Below the pieces are notes generated by a model. That model was not told where the DNA came from and searched no databases. It saw nothing but the letters and a program-made list of their open reading frames with translations. A DNA stretch of 64,000 nt from a virus, in IMG/VR virus record IMGVR_UViG_3300034061_000981, positions 43,620 through 107,619 of that record; one strand, given 5' to 3'. The position numbers were made by a program, and so were the translations under genes. The first letter of the stretch is position 1, and every line of letters starts with the position of its first letter. Of the stretch, positions 19,296 through 28,580 are shown in pieces.

Positions 19296-20050
19296 AAGAA
19301 AAAATATTATTAATTGCAGGCTGTAGTCATGCCGCCGGAAGTGAGATTGACGGGAGTGAGGATAGTGAATACAATAGACACCACTGTTTTGGTAGTGAGT
19401 TAGCATCAAAATTAGGTCGTAAACCTATCAATATGTCAATTGCAGGCAATACTAATAGTGGTATAGCAAGAAGTATACTTAAGTGGTTTTCTGCAAATTA
19501 TAACCCTAAAAAGATAGATGTTATAGTATTAGTAGCTTGGACTGACAGTACACGAATGGAAGCCCCTGTAACAGAATTATGTAATCCTCCCCAGCCTTGT
19601 TACGCTAATTGGCTCGATATAACCTGTTCTAACTTTTTTAGGTCAACTATGGGTTATGAAGGTGATAAAAACAAACCCGGCGAAGTTGAAAGAATAAAAA
19701 GCATACAAAGATTTATAGCAGAAAATGAACAAATGGTTGAAATTATGTCTATAAACTATGTATTACAAATACAATATTTTTTACAATCAATAAAAGTAAA
19801 TTATTTGATGTGTAATACAATGCCTATATTTATGGACCATACCAAGCATTTGGGATATTATTTAAATCTTATTGATGCGACTAAATATTATGGTATATAC
19901 AACAGTGAAGAAGCATTTTTTCCTAAATATAGAAAAGAAGGCTATGTCAATCCAAAAGCAAAATATTGGCATCACGATGAAATCCCACATCAACTGTTTG
20001 CAGAAGAATTATACAACTTTATACAGGAGAACAAAAATGTTCATAGTTAG
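19292..20050 (+). CDS. SGNH-hydrolase-like protein 3
   Basis: 252 residues opening KILLIAGCSHAAGSE, with S12 in the block I position, then PINMSIAGNTNSGIARS, supplying the Gly and Asn of blocks II and III. Near the C-terminus WHHDEIPHQLFAEELYNF offers Asp and His residues for catalysis. It resembles the proteins at 3767 and 7701 in layout but not closely in sequence. A role in acyl modification of a glycan is inferred. It overlaps the next small gene by 14 bp. Confidence 0.5.
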   Translation: MKEKILLIAGCSHAAGSEIDGSEDSEYNRHHCFGSELASKLGRKPINMSIAGNTNSGIARSILKWFSANYNPKKIDVIVLVAWTDSTRMEAPVTELCNPPQPCYANWLDITCSNFFRSTMGYEGDKNKPGEVERIKSIQRFIAENEQMVEIMSINYVLQIQYFLQSIKVNYLMCNTMPIFMDHTKHLGYYLNLIDATKYYGIYNSEEAFFPKYRKEGYVNPKAKYWHHDEIPHQLFAEELYNFIQENKNVHS

Positions 20051-20135
20051 ATGGTTTAAAAATTTAGTTAGAGAATACAAGTACCGCAAGCGCATTAAAG
20101 AATTACGCAAACGAGATCCATTTATTTACAAATGA
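20037..20135 (+). CDS. Very small basic protein (32 aa)
   Basis: AGGAGA at 20025-20030 stands six bases before the ATG, a strong ribosome site, and the stop overlaps the next ATG (ATGA). The 32-residue product is rich in Arg and Lys and ends KELRKRDPFIYK. I associate similar basic peptides ending in DPFIYK with T4-like cyanophages, but no search was made. Function unknown; nucleic-acid or membrane binding is possible. Confidence 0.6.
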   Translation: MFIVRWFKNLVREYKYRKRIKELRKRDPFIYK

Positions 20136-21625
20136 ACTATATCGGTATAAGTGCAGGCTTCCATGATGCGGCCCTAAGCGTCATAGATAGTAACGGCAAT
20201 ATTGTCTTTGCTGGTCATAGTGAACGCTACAGCAAACAAAAACATGACAAACATTTGTCAATGGGTATTGTTGAGGATGCGTTAACTTATTGTAACGATG
20301 AAGTTGAGATTCACTATTACGAACGTCCAGGGATGAAGTTTTTGCGACAATTACGTTCAGGTGAAAAGCCTAAACTATCTAGTTTATCTGTTAAAGAAAC
20401 AATAGGCACAGGCTTATTGCATAAACTACAAGATGGTCGTGGTGGCAAAGTGCATACACATAATCATCACTTGAGTCATGCCGCCGCCGGCTTTCAAACA
20501 AGCCCCTACGATGATGCTACTGTAGTTGTTATCGATGCTATCGGTGAGTTTGATACTATTAGTATCTGGAACGCATGGTATGATAAGAACGGTAAGGCAC
20601 AATATAAAAAGTTGTGGGGGCAAAAGTATCCAGACAGTATTGGCTTATTCTATTCAGCAATGACTGAAAGAGTAGGCTTACGCCCACTAGATGAAGAATA
20701 CATACTGATGGGTATGGCAGCTTACGGTAAATCAAATCCAGTAGATAAAATGTCTACTGAATTAATAGAATCATACAAAGACATTACATTCAAAGACAAT
20801 TTACATACAGGTGTACCAAATACTTTCTTAGAAGGTGTTGACGAAATGAGTATTGCTACTAGCGCACAATTGATTGCTGAACAACTAATAATGAATGTTA
20901 TTAGCAAAGCAAAAAGTTTAGGTGGTAGTAAAAACCTAGTATACGGTGGCGGTGTAGCATTAAATTGTTTAGCAAATAGATTGCTAGGAGAGTATTATGA
21001 CAACATTTGGATTATACCTAATCCCGGTGACGCTGGTTCTAGTCTCGGAGCAGCCTGTATCGGTTATGGTAAACGTGTTAATTGGACTAATGCTTTCCTC
21101 GGCTATGATATTACTGGGCCTTATCCTGCTAATCGTATCATTGATTGTTTGGTTACTGATAAGATTGTGGGGGTTGCTAGTGGGAGGGCGGAATTCGGCC
21201 CGAGAGCATTAGGCAATAGAAGTTTATTAGCTGATCCAAGAGGAACAGAAATTAAGGATAAAGTAAATGAAATTAAACGTAGACAAAAGTTCAGACCTTT
21301 CGCCCCGGTCATTCTGGAGGAGTATGCTGATGATTATTTTGATATGCCTCCTGGCTTCAATAATAGTAGGTATATGCAAGTCATCGCTCGCTGTAGGCAT
21401 CCTGACTTATTTCCTGCTATCGTTCACGCTGACGGGACTAGTAGGGTACAGACTGTTCCGAAAGATGGAAGTGGAATAAGAGAACTATTAGAGAAGTGGT
21501 ATGTATTAACAGGTTGCCCAATGCTACTTAATACAAGTTTAAATATTCGAGGAGAGCCAATGGTAAATGACCGAAAAGATGCGGATCGCTTTGAATTAAT
21601 GTATAATGTAAAAGTTATATCATAA
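20132..21625 (+). CDS. O-carbamoyltransferase (NodU/CmcH/TobZ family)
   Basis: 497 residues with the two-domain layout of the family. The Kae1-like N-terminal part has GISAGFHDAALSVID, HNHHLSHAAAGFQTSPYDDA (metal-binding His cluster) and YGGGVALNCLANR. The C-terminal YrdC-like part has SGRAEFGPRALGNRSLLADPR and LNTSLNIRGEP. Such enzymes make carbamoyl-adenylate from carbamoyl phosphate and ATP and pass the carbamoyl group to a sugar hydroxyl. It is somewhat shorter than typical bacterial members. In this island it probably carbamoylates a phage-made glycan; the acceptor is unknown. Confidence 0.8.
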   Translation: MNYIGISAGFHDAALSVIDSNGNIVFAGHSERYSKQKHDKHLSMGIVEDALTYCNDEVEIHYYERPGMKFLRQLRSGEKPKLSSLSVKETIGTGLLHKLQDGRGGKVHTHNHHLSHAAAGFQTSPYDDATVVVIDAIGEFDTISIWNAWYDKNGKAQYKKLWGQKYPDSIGLFYSAMTERVGLRPLDEEYILMGMAAYGKSNPVDKMSTELIESYKDITFKDNLHTGVPNTFLEGVDEMSIATSAQLIAEQLIMNVISKAKSLGGSKNLVYGGGVALNCLANRLLGEYYDNIWIIPNPGDAGSSLGAACIGYGKRVNWTNAFLGYDITGPYPANRIIDCLVTDKIVGVASGRAEFGPRALGNRSLLADPRGTEIKDKVNEIKRRQKFRPFAPVILEEYADDYFDMPPGFNNSRYMQVIARCRHPDLFPAIVHADGTSRVQTVPKDGSGIRELLEKWYVLTGCPMLLNTSLNIRGEPMVNDRKDADRFELMYNVKVIS

Positions 21626-21635
21626 GTAAGAGTCT

Positions 21636-24600
21636 ATGCTAAGAGATGTATTTTATTACGGTAAAAAGCCCAACGTTCACCCAAGAGAAAAATTTGCAAC
21701 TTCATTAGAAGATGCAAGACAGCAATCAACTACAGAACATTTTTGGATAATCAATGAATACTGTGATTATCGCAATTTTGATTGGGACTTTGATTTTGAT
21801 TTTTTACCTGACGAAGATGTATGGGCAGAAGCACATATTAACGTGTGGCCTAGCCAACATCAAAAAGATAGTGGCACCTGGCTAGTTAATACTGATAACA
21901 CATCATCACTAATAATCTATCGTGCAGATGTTGACGTTGTTAACCGTAAGAAAATTAAAACAGATGAATGGGTTGAGTTAGATTCAATTGACAACTCTAA
22001 GTTTGATTTTAGTTGGCATCCTGATCCGACAGATCCTCCTTATATCTATAAATGGGGTAATAAATTCGCACCTGTACGATTTAAACCATGCTTAGAATAT
22101 CATACACCGGGCGCTACTCAAATTAAGTATATGGATCAGATTGCTGAATTGTTGCCCAACGACTGTTGGGTTGAAGTTCAACAAATAGATAAAGATAAAT
22201 TTGACATGTCATGGAGACCTGATCCAATGGAACCTCCTATGATATATATATGGGGTAATAAGTATGTACCTGCAAAAACAGCATCTACATTAGAGTATCA
22301 TGTTCCCGGTGCAACGGAAAAGAAATTCATGCCGGAAAAGCTAACATTAGTAGCTAACATGAATAATTGGGATCTATTAGAAAACGTTGATAAAAATAAT
22401 TTTGACTTTGCTTGGATACCTGATCCAACTAGTCCTCCATATATCTATGTATGGGGTAATCAATGGAATAAGCCAGAAGATAAAATCTCTATTCAATATG
22501 TAGTAGAGGGCGCAACCGAATACAAATACATGGAAGCACGTACTACACGCAAGCCATGCATGGACAACTGGATAGTACCTGCTAATGTTGATGTAAGTAA
22601 TTTTGATTTTAGTTGGGAACCTAGTCCAGCTGACCCTGCGTTTATCTACCAGTTTGGTACGCAATGGCAAAAGACTAATGGCCCTCGTTATATAGTAGAA
22701 GATGCAACAGAAGTTAAGTTTGTATCAACAATGTCTGCTAAAGCGTTACCTACAAAAGATAATTGGACATTACCTAGTAATATTGATATTGCTGATTTTG
22801 ACTTCAGTTGGCACCCAGATGATACTAGCCCTCCATACATTTATGTATTTCCTACACAGTGGGCATTAAGCGGTGGACCAATATATACAGTTGACGGCGC
22901 CACAGAAATTAAGTATGTAGAAGACATGGTTGCTAAAGCAATCCCCGATAAAACTAACTGGGAAGTCCCTACATACATTGATAGTGAATCATTTGATTTC
23001 TCATGGCATCCATATGCACAAGATGAACCATACATTTATCAATTTGGTACACAATGGCAAAAGACAGGTGGTCCGGTATATAATACACCTGGTGTTCATA
23101 AGAATAGTGCAATCAAATATATTGATACACGTATTATAAAGTCAAAACGTTTACCTTCTAAAAGGGGATTTGCTACGCTAGGTAACTTACAAATCAAAGA
23201 TTTTGATTACTCATGGCATCCAGATACAACTGACGAGCCATACATCTATGTGTTCGGCAACAACTTCTACTCAGGTGAGTTCATGCCTACAATTGAATAC
23301 GTTGTACCGGGTGCAAAACAAATTAAGTATGTACATGACATTGTTGCTACGCTAGCAGTTGATATGACAAACTGGGAAGTACCGGAGAACGTTGATGTTA
23401 CAGGAATTGATTTCAGTTGGAAACCTAATCCCAAAGATCCTCCATTCATCTATCAGTTTGGTACACAACATCAAAAAACAGGTGGGCCTAGATATGTTGT
23501 GCCAAGCGCAACAGAAGTCAAGTACGTTGAAGAACCTAAAGCAAAGGCGTTTGCCTCAAAAGATAACTGGGAAGTTCCTACTAATATTGATGTAGCTGAA
23601 TTTGATTTCTCTTGGCACCCGGATTATAGCGAACCACCATACATATATGTGTTTGGAACACAGTGGGCGTTAACTGGTGGACCTAAGTATATTGTACCTG
23701 GCGCAACAGAAGTCAAGTACATTGATACTATTGTTGCAAAGGCTGCCCCCAACAGAACGCACTGGTCAGTACCTGATGATATTGATTCTACTACGTTTGA
23801 CTTCTCATGGCACCCATATGCCGAAGATGAACCTTATATCTATCAATTCGGTACTCAGTGGCAGAAAACAGGCGGTCCGATATACATGCCACCTGAAGCT
23901 GACGCAACCTGCTTTACAAAATATATTGACACACGTATTCTTAAAGCAACTAAGTTGCCTCATAAGAAATATTGGTCAGTCGCTGAGGGTGTTAAAGTAG
24001 CAGAGTTTGATTACTCATGGCACCATGATGAGACAGAAGAACCATATATCTATGTGTTCGGTAATAATCTCTATTCAGGTGAGATTATGCCTACTGTAAT
24101 TTATACTGTTCCGAGCGCAACAAAAACAAAATACATTTCTACTGTTCTTGCTAAGTTAGCTAACAATATGGACAACTGGGATGTACCCTCTAATTTAGAT
24201 ACAAGTGACTTTGACTTTAGCTGGGTACCTAATCCCAAAGAACCTGCATACATATATCAGTTCGGCACACAACATCAACGTACAGGTGGACCTCGTTACA
24301 TAGTCCCGGGCGCCACTGAAGTTAAGTATATTGATGTTAAAGCTAAACGATTGCATACTAGAGACAACTGGATCGTCCCTGATAACATTGATGAATCAAG
24401 TATTGATTTCAGTTGGCATCCAGACGATACAGAATCTCCATACATATATCATTTTGGAACACAATGGAATAATAGGGGAGGCCCGGAGTATCATGTTCAG
24501 GGAGCTACTGAATTAAAATATTCATCTAACATTGTCGGTAAAACTAAAAAGTCTAAGCAAGGTTGGAAATCATTAATTCAGATTGAAGAAGATAAGTTTG

Positions 24601-27326
24601 ACTACAGTTGGGTACCTCATCCGTACGATCCACCTTACATTTATGTATTTGGCAATCAGTGGAACGTTGCTGAGTTAGAACCTACTGTTGAATATGTTGT
24701 TGAAGGTGCTACTGAAAAGAAATATATACATGATATTGTAGCAACTGTTGCTCAACGTAAACATGATTGGAACATACTTGAAGATGTTGAGAGTTTCGAT
24801 TATTCATGGAGACCTAATCCAACTGATCCAGCATATACTTACGTGTTTGGTAATAAACAATATCCCGGCAACATCATGCCTACTGTCACCTTGACTATCG
24901 AAGGTGCAACACAAGAAAAATTTGTTGATGATATTGTTGCTACCTTGGCACAAGATATTAGTAAGTTTACTAACACAAAATTAATTAAAGAGTTTGATTA
25001 TTCATGGAGACCGAATCCTAAGGATCCCCCGTATATATACCAGTTTGGTACACAATGGGCAAAGACACATGGTCCACAATATATCATTGAAGGTGCAACA
25101 GAAACAAAATATGTTGAAAGTGTAAAAGCAGTTATTGCACCAAACATGACTCATTGGGAAGTTCCTTCTGGTGTCAATGTGAGCAAATTTGATTTCTCTT
25201 GGCATCCAGATGCTAACAGCCCACCCTACATCTATCAGTTTGGTACTATCAGTGATCCTAGCGATGGTCCTAGATATGTTGTTCCCGGAGCAACAGAAGT
25301 TGTTAACATGGAAAGAATTGAAATTGTAGGAAACGTATTTGTTGATTATCCTAAATACTTTATTGAGACAACACTAGAGGCATTGATTGAGCAACATAAA
25401 GGTGAAGTATTCTGGGCATTGAATAATGAGATTGATTACACTAACTTTGATTTCAACTGGAGACCTGATATTCAACAGGCTCATTATGTACACGCATTTG
25501 GTTCAAGTGAGAGTGAAACAACACAAACTTACTTTATCAATAGTAACATGTGGGTGAACGGATACAGAGAACTAAATTGGGTCAAAGATGAAAAACTTGA
25601 CGACCAAACACTTGCTAAGTTGTTTAAGAAACCAGATATGTTCTTTGTTGATAAGGGTAATAGTGAAGCACAAGACCGTTTTGATAAACTAAAACAACGA
25701 TTCCCTACTATACAAAAAACAAGATATTTAAATACGTGGGTTGATACTATCAACCGTTGTATTAATCGTGCAACTACTAACTTGTGCTGGATATTAAATT
25801 CAGAATTAAATTACGATCACTTTGACTTTGAATATTATCCTAATCCTTGGCAGATGAAAATGGTTCATGTGTTCGGGACTCAGTGGAGTCACTGGGGTAC
25901 AACGTTCATGGTTAACCGCGAAACGTTTACTACTGATACCAAGTATGTCAAAATCATTGAACATTTGAATAATATTAACTTTGTCAAAGATCGTACAGCT
26001 ATAGCAACAAATATATTATATGACACAGTTTACATTGACCATGGAAACAAACCAGTTCCAATGAACACATTGGTCATTGAATATGATGAAAGTTATCTCA
26101 AAACGTTTAAAAAGTTACTAGAAAAGTTACCTAATAAAAAAGAACATTTTGTTTGGGTTATTAGTTCTATATGTGATTACAATGGTTTTGACTTTACATA
26201 CATTTGTGATCCATTTGCACGTGACCAACTACATGTATTCCCTAGCGACAAACAAAAGTTTGGTGATACATTCTTAGTTAATGTGAACAAACTACGTGAG
26301 TTAATTGATAATGTTGAAGAATTAAAAGATATTAAGGTTAACTACAATCAACACATGCGAGTAAAACGTTTACCCGCGCCAACTATTATTACAGAAGGTG
26401 ATACACATGTCTCTGCTATTCATATTGATTTTGATTTCCCTTATGCTACGTTTCAAACGATTGACAACCAAGAAATAAAAGTTGTTGATGTTGAGCCAAT
26501 GAATCTTTGGAGTAAAGAAACAAAAACTATTCAAATTACTAGTGTCGGTGGAACAAGAATTGTTGTTCCTAAAGAAACAAGAGATCATGTAAAGCGTGAA
26601 TTGTATGATTATCCATACATTCAAACTAACAAAACATTAGCCAAGTCTACTCCAATGGACATTGTATTCTTAAGCAATGGCGAGACTGGTGCAGACGAAA
26701 ACTATGAACACTTAATAAGGACAACACAGGGGTTATCTAATCGTGTTGTGCGTGTTGATGGGGTTAATGGTCGTGTGCAAGCATATCATGCCGCGGCAGA
26801 AGCAAGCAACACACCTTGGATGTTTACTGTATTTGCTAAGTTAAAAGTTAGTAATAAGTTTGATTGGAACTGGCAACCAGATAGATTACAGATACCAAAA
26901 CATTATGTATTCCATGCAAAGAATCCAGTTAACGGTTTAATATATGGTCACCAAGCTATGATTGCGTATAATAAGAAACTAACACTTGCTAACAAAGGTA
27001 AGGGTCTTGACTTTACAATGGATGATGAGCATGAGGTTGTAGAAATTGTTTCGGGTACAGCTAATTTCAATACTGATGAATGGAGTACATGGCGTACTAG
27101 TTTCCGTGAAGCACTAAAGTTACGTGCCAATAATGATGAGATTAGTAAGAATCGCTTAGAGTTTTGGTTGACAGTTGGGTCAGGCAAGTTTTCCCAATAC
27201 AGTATAGATGGTGCGGCTGATGCGGTAGACTACTATGAATCAGTCAATGGTGATTTTGAGAAGTTAAAGTTGTCATATGATTGGCCGTGGTTAAACCAAA
27301 TGTTCAATAAAAAATATAAGAAATGA
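21636..27326 (+). CDS. Giant tandem-repeat protein (1896 aa) with C-terminal glycosyltransferase-like module
   Basis: A single uninterrupted frame. Residues ~123-1200 hold 17 repeats of about 64-70 residues. The consensus runs FDFSWHPD....PPYIY.FGTQW...GGP.Y.VPGATE.KYv, then ~20 variable residues ending in W.vp.nid. Longer, looser units flank the array at the start and at the end. The last ~200 residues (MDIVFLSNGETGADENYEHL, HAAAEASNTPWMF, VFHAKNPVNGLIYGH) look like a GT-A-type transferase, and the repeats resemble its FDW.WqPD...HYVF core, so the array may be amplified from such a module. No signal peptide or membrane segment. Role unknown: a scaffold, glycan-binding array or virion fibre are all possible. 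Confidence 0.7.
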   Translation: MLRDVFYYGKKPNVHPREKFATSLEDARQQSTTEHFWIINEYCDYRNFDWDFDFDFLPDEDVWAEAHINVWPSQHQKDSGTWLVNTDNTSSLIIYRADVDVVNRKKIKTDEWVELDSIDNSKFDFSWHPDPTDPPYIYKWGNKFAPVRFKPCLEYHTPGATQIKYMDQIAELLPNDCWVEVQQIDKDKFDMSWRPDPMEPPMIYIWGNKYVPAKTASTLEYHVPGATEKKFMPEKLTLVANMNNWDLLENVDKNNFDFAWIPDPTSPPYIYVWGNQWNKPEDKISIQYVVEGATEYKYMEARTTRKPCMDNWIVPANVDVSNFDFSWEPSPADPAFIYQFGTQWQKTNGPRYIVEDATEVKFVSTMSAKALPTKDNWTLPSNIDIADFDFSWHPDDTSPPYIYVFPTQWALSGGPIYTVDGATEIKYVEDMVAKAIPDKTNWEVPTYIDSESFDFSWHPYAQDEPYIYQFGTQWQKTGGPVYNTPGVHKNSAIKYIDTRIIKSKRLPSKRGFATLGNLQIKDFDYSWHPDTTDEPYIYVFGNNFYSGEFMPTIEYVVPGAKQIKYVHDIVATLAVDMTNWEVPENVDVTGIDFSWKPNPKDPPFIYQFGTQHQKTGGPRYVVPSATEVKYVEEPKAKAFASKDNWEVPTNIDVAEFDFSWHPDYSEPPYIYVFGTQWALTGGPKYIVPGATEVKYIDTIVAKAAPNRTHWSVPDDIDSTTFDFSWHPYAEDEPYIYQFGTQWQKTGGPIYMPPEADATCFTKYIDTRILKATKLPHKKYWSVAEGVKVAEFDYSWHHDETEEPYIYVFGNNLYSGEIMPTVIYTVPSATKTKYISTVLAKLANNMDNWDVPSNLDTSDFDFSWVPNPKEPAYIYQFGTQHQRTGGPRYIVPGATEVKYIDVKAKRLHTRDNWIVPDNIDESSIDFSWHPDDTESPYIYHFGTQWNNRGGPEYHVQGATELKYSSNIVGKTKKSKQGWKSLIQIEEDKFDYSWVPHPYDPPYIYVFGNQWNVAELEPTVEYVVEGATEKKYIHDIVATVAQRKHDWNILEDVESFDYSWRPNPTDPAYTYVFGNKQYPGNIMPTVTLTIEGATQEKFVDDIVATLAQDISKFTNTKLIKEFDYSWRPNPKDPPYIYQFGTQWAKTHGPQYIIEGATETKYVESVKAVIAPNMTHWEVPSGVNVSKFDFSWHPDANSPPYIYQFGTISDPSDGPRYVVPGATEVVNMERIEIVGNVFVDYPKYFIETTLEALIEQHKGEVFWALNNEIDYTNFDFNWRPDIQQAHYVHAFGSSESETTQTYFINSNMWVNGYRELNWVKDEKLDDQTLAKLFKKPDMFFVDKGNSEAQDRFDKLKQRFPTIQKTRYLNTWVDTINRCINRATTNLCWILNSELNYDHFDFEYYPNPWQMKMVHVFGTQWSHWGTTFMVNRETFTTDTKYVKIIEHLNNINFVKDRTAIATNILYDTVYIDHGNKPVPMNTLVIEYDESYLKTFKKLLEKLPNKKEHFVWVISSICDYNGFDFTYICDPFARDQLHVFPSDKQKFGDTFLVNVNKLRELIDNVEELKDIKVNYNQHMRVKRLPAPTIITEGDTHVSAIHIDFDFPYATFQTIDNQEIKVVDVEPMNLWSKETKTIQITSVGGTRIVVPKETRDHVKRELYDYPYIQTNKTLAKSTPMDIVFLSNGETGADENYEHLIRTTQGLSNRVVRVDGVNGRVQAYHAAAEASNTPWMFTVFAKLKVSNKFDWNWQPDRLQIPKHYVFHAKNPVNGLIYGHQAMIAYNKKLTLANKGKGLDFTMDDEHEVVEIVSGTANFNTDEWSTWRTSFREALKLRANNDEISKNRLEFWLTVGSGKFSQYSIDGAADAVDYYESVNGDFEKLKLSYDWPWLNQMFNKKYKK
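22602..24209 (+). repeat. Two complete copies of an 804-bp higher-order repeat
   Basis: Inside the giant gene the units starting at 22602, 23406 and 24210 are of the same type, exactly 804 bp (268 codons) apart each time. Each complete copy holds four different ~200-bp units in the same order: QFGTQWQK/NGPR type, VFxTQWAL/GGP type, HPYAxDEPYIYQ type with a longer linker, and HPDxTxEPYIYVFGNN type. A third copy starts at 24210 but lacks the HPYA unit. The single-unit array as a whole runs from 22002 to about 25390. Confidence 0.85.
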
Positions 27327-28348
27327 ATTACGCATGTATTAATCAATGGAACAGGCCATCATGGTCTAGTTTCAAAGAAAAAGTAATGAACGGTAACTAC
27401 GAGAAGGTCATCTTGTTTGGTCAAAATGAGTGGGCATGGTTCTATCAGGGACCTGAGTTTTATGAACTAGTGGATTATTGTAAAGAAAAAAACATACATT
27501 TTGAGATTGTGACTGGCGCCAATGAAAAAAACTATCCATTTCAAATGGATCACGTTAAAATTAATTGGTGGGATACACATTGGATAGGTAAAACATATCA
27601 GGACTTGATATGCAATAATAAACCTACTGGATTGCCTCTTAGAGTCATTGATCCGTATAAAGATATTCAGTATGATCATCATTTTATATCAATGAACAAT
27701 AGACTACATAAACATAGATGTTTGTTCCTTGACTATATGGCTAAGCACGATTTGATGAAATATGGTGCAGTGTCAATTCACTATGGTGAACATTCTGTAA
27801 ATTATAAATGGCAATATCTTGACTATAAACCCATGTATCTATCAGATGGGGTAGAATTTAATCAGTATAAATTACCTGACCAATATTTTAATTCATTTGC
27901 ACAATTAATTAGTGAAAGTACAAACAAGGCTTTGTTTTTAACCGAAAAAACTGCAACTCCTTTGATAATAGGCAAACCATTTTTGGTTGCTAGCCAAATG
28001 AACTTTCATAAGATGTTACGTGAAATGGGGTTTCAGTTATATGATGAAATCTTTGATTACGAATTTGACAGTGAACCAGCTGTAAATAAACGTTATGATA
28101 TGATAATGCAAAACTTTGTTAGATTATGTAATATACCACTTAGCGAATTAAAATATTTACAACAACAGTTGGCACCGAAGATTATGCATAATAGAAACAG
28201 AGCTAAAGAGATTGCATATGATTTGAATCTCTACCCAAAAATTGTATTGGAAGTCATTGACCACTACAAAAAAACAGGAATCAATTTGGACAATAATACG
28301 GTGTATTTTCACTTGAATTTAGAAAGACACCGAGATTTAAAGTTCTGA
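27323..28348 (+). CDS. Glycosyltransferase-like protein, paralog 8 (class II)
   Basis: 341 residues, last gene of the island. Blocks in order: KVILFGQNEWAWF, NWWDTHWIGKTY, MNNRLHKHRCLFLDYMAKHDLM, LISESTNKALFLTEKTATPLIIGKPFLVA and LYDEIFDYEFDSEPA. It matches the class II copies at 8516 and 9510 over its full length, so those two are its closest relatives here. It starts inside the end of the giant gene (ATGA overlap). Its stop is followed within 10 bases by the tmRNA promoter, so it closes the operon. I see no terminator between them. Confidence 0.55.
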   Translation: MNYACINQWNRPSWSSFKEKVMNGNYEKVILFGQNEWAWFYQGPEFYELVDYCKEKNIHFEIVTGANEKNYPFQMDHVKINWWDTHWIGKTYQDLICNNKPTGLPLRVIDPYKDIQYDHHFISMNNRLHKHRCLFLDYMAKHDLMKYGAVSIHYGEHSVNYKWQYLDYKPMYLSDGVEFNQYKLPDQYFNSFAQLISESTNKALFLTEKTATPLIIGKPFLVASQMNFHKMLREMGFQLYDEIFDYEFDSEPAVNKRYDMIMQNFVRLCNIPLSELKYLQQQLAPKIMHNRNRAKEIAYDLNLYPKIVLEVIDHYKKTGINLDNNTVYFHLNLERHRDLKF

Positions 28349-28354
28349 ACAGGC

Positions 28355-28383
28355 TTGACATAAATACAGAAAGATAATATAAT
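28355..28383 (+). promoter_or_regulatory. Consensus sigma70 promoter of the tmRNA gene
   Basis: TTGACA at 28355-28360, exactly 17 bases, then TATAAT at 28378-28383: a perfect consensus. Transcription should begin near 28390, just before the tmRNA acceptor piece. ATAAATA, the late-promoter motif seen elsewhere in the window, overlaps it at 28360-28366, so the RNA may be made both early and late. Confidence 0.8.
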
Positions 28384-28395
28384 TAGTTATATTAA

Positions 28396-28460
28396 TATTG
28401 CTGTATGAAGCAAAGAGAAAAGTGTCTTGGACGGGGGTGCGAATCCCCCCAGGTCCACCA
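28396..28460 (+). ncRNA. ssrA: tmRNA, acceptor piece (circularly permuted two-piece tmRNA)
   Basis: This piece encodes the 3' part of tmRNA but lies upstream of the tag-coding piece. It holds a T-stem GGGGG/CCCCC (28433-28437, 28445-28449) with 7-base loop TGCGAAT, the 3' acceptor strand CAGGTCC (28450-28456), the discriminator A and CCA at 28458-28460. CAGGTCC pairs fully with GGGCCTG at 28582-28588 and includes the G3-U70 wobble that alanyl-tRNA synthetase reads. GCTGT at 28400-28404 can pair with ACAGC at 28624-28628 as part of helix P2. The exact 5' end is an estimate. Order and pairing are diagnostic of a permuted gene. Confidence 0.88.
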
Positions 28461-28472
28461 ATAAGGATGATT

Positions 28473-28580
28473 ATGAACGTTGCACAAACATTAAAAGTTA
28501 CAGGCTATCTAGTAGGTGCGTACATTGCTTACAAGTTAGGTCTTGAAGTGTGGTGTGTTGTTTATGGACTACTTTATTGA
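28473..28580 (+). CDS. Candidate 35-aa membrane peptide inside the tmRNA intervening segment
   Basis: The 121-base segment between the two tmRNA pieces (28461-28581) is almost filled by an ORF. AAGGA at 28463-28467 lies five bases before the ATG, and the TGA ends one base before the coding piece. The product has a polar start (MNVAQTLKVTG), then a single hydrophobic stretch (YLVGAYIAY, VWCVVYGLLY) like one membrane helix. An in-frame ATG at 28467 is an alternative start. Intervening segments of permuted tmRNA genes are normally noncoding and removed. Translation before processing is only a hypothesis. Confidence 0.45.
   Translation: MNVAQTLKVTGYLVGAYIAYKLGLEVWCVVYGLLY

Noticed and set aside
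22002-25390. The repeat region as an insertion sequence, CRISPR or satellite
   Set aside because: All repeats are in frame within one ORF and differ at the codon level; there are no spacers, direct-repeat palindromes or transposase.
20722-27187. Many antisense and off-frame ORFs of 60-107 codons over the giant and carbamoyltransferase genes
   Set aside because: They mirror the repeats of the main frame, lack ribosome sites and have no protein-like composition.
28396-28460. An ordinary tRNA gene
   Set aside because: There is a T-arm and acceptor 3' strand but no anticodon arm or 5' acceptor strand upstream. The 5' strand pairs from 28582, with a tmRNA tag following.
28398-28580. A 60-codon ORF covering the tmRNA acceptor piece and the spacer
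   Set aside because: Its first part reads through the T-arm and CCA end (peptide SWTGVRIPPGPP, a familiar false product of tRNA-like genes). Only the part after 28467 has coding features, listed separately.
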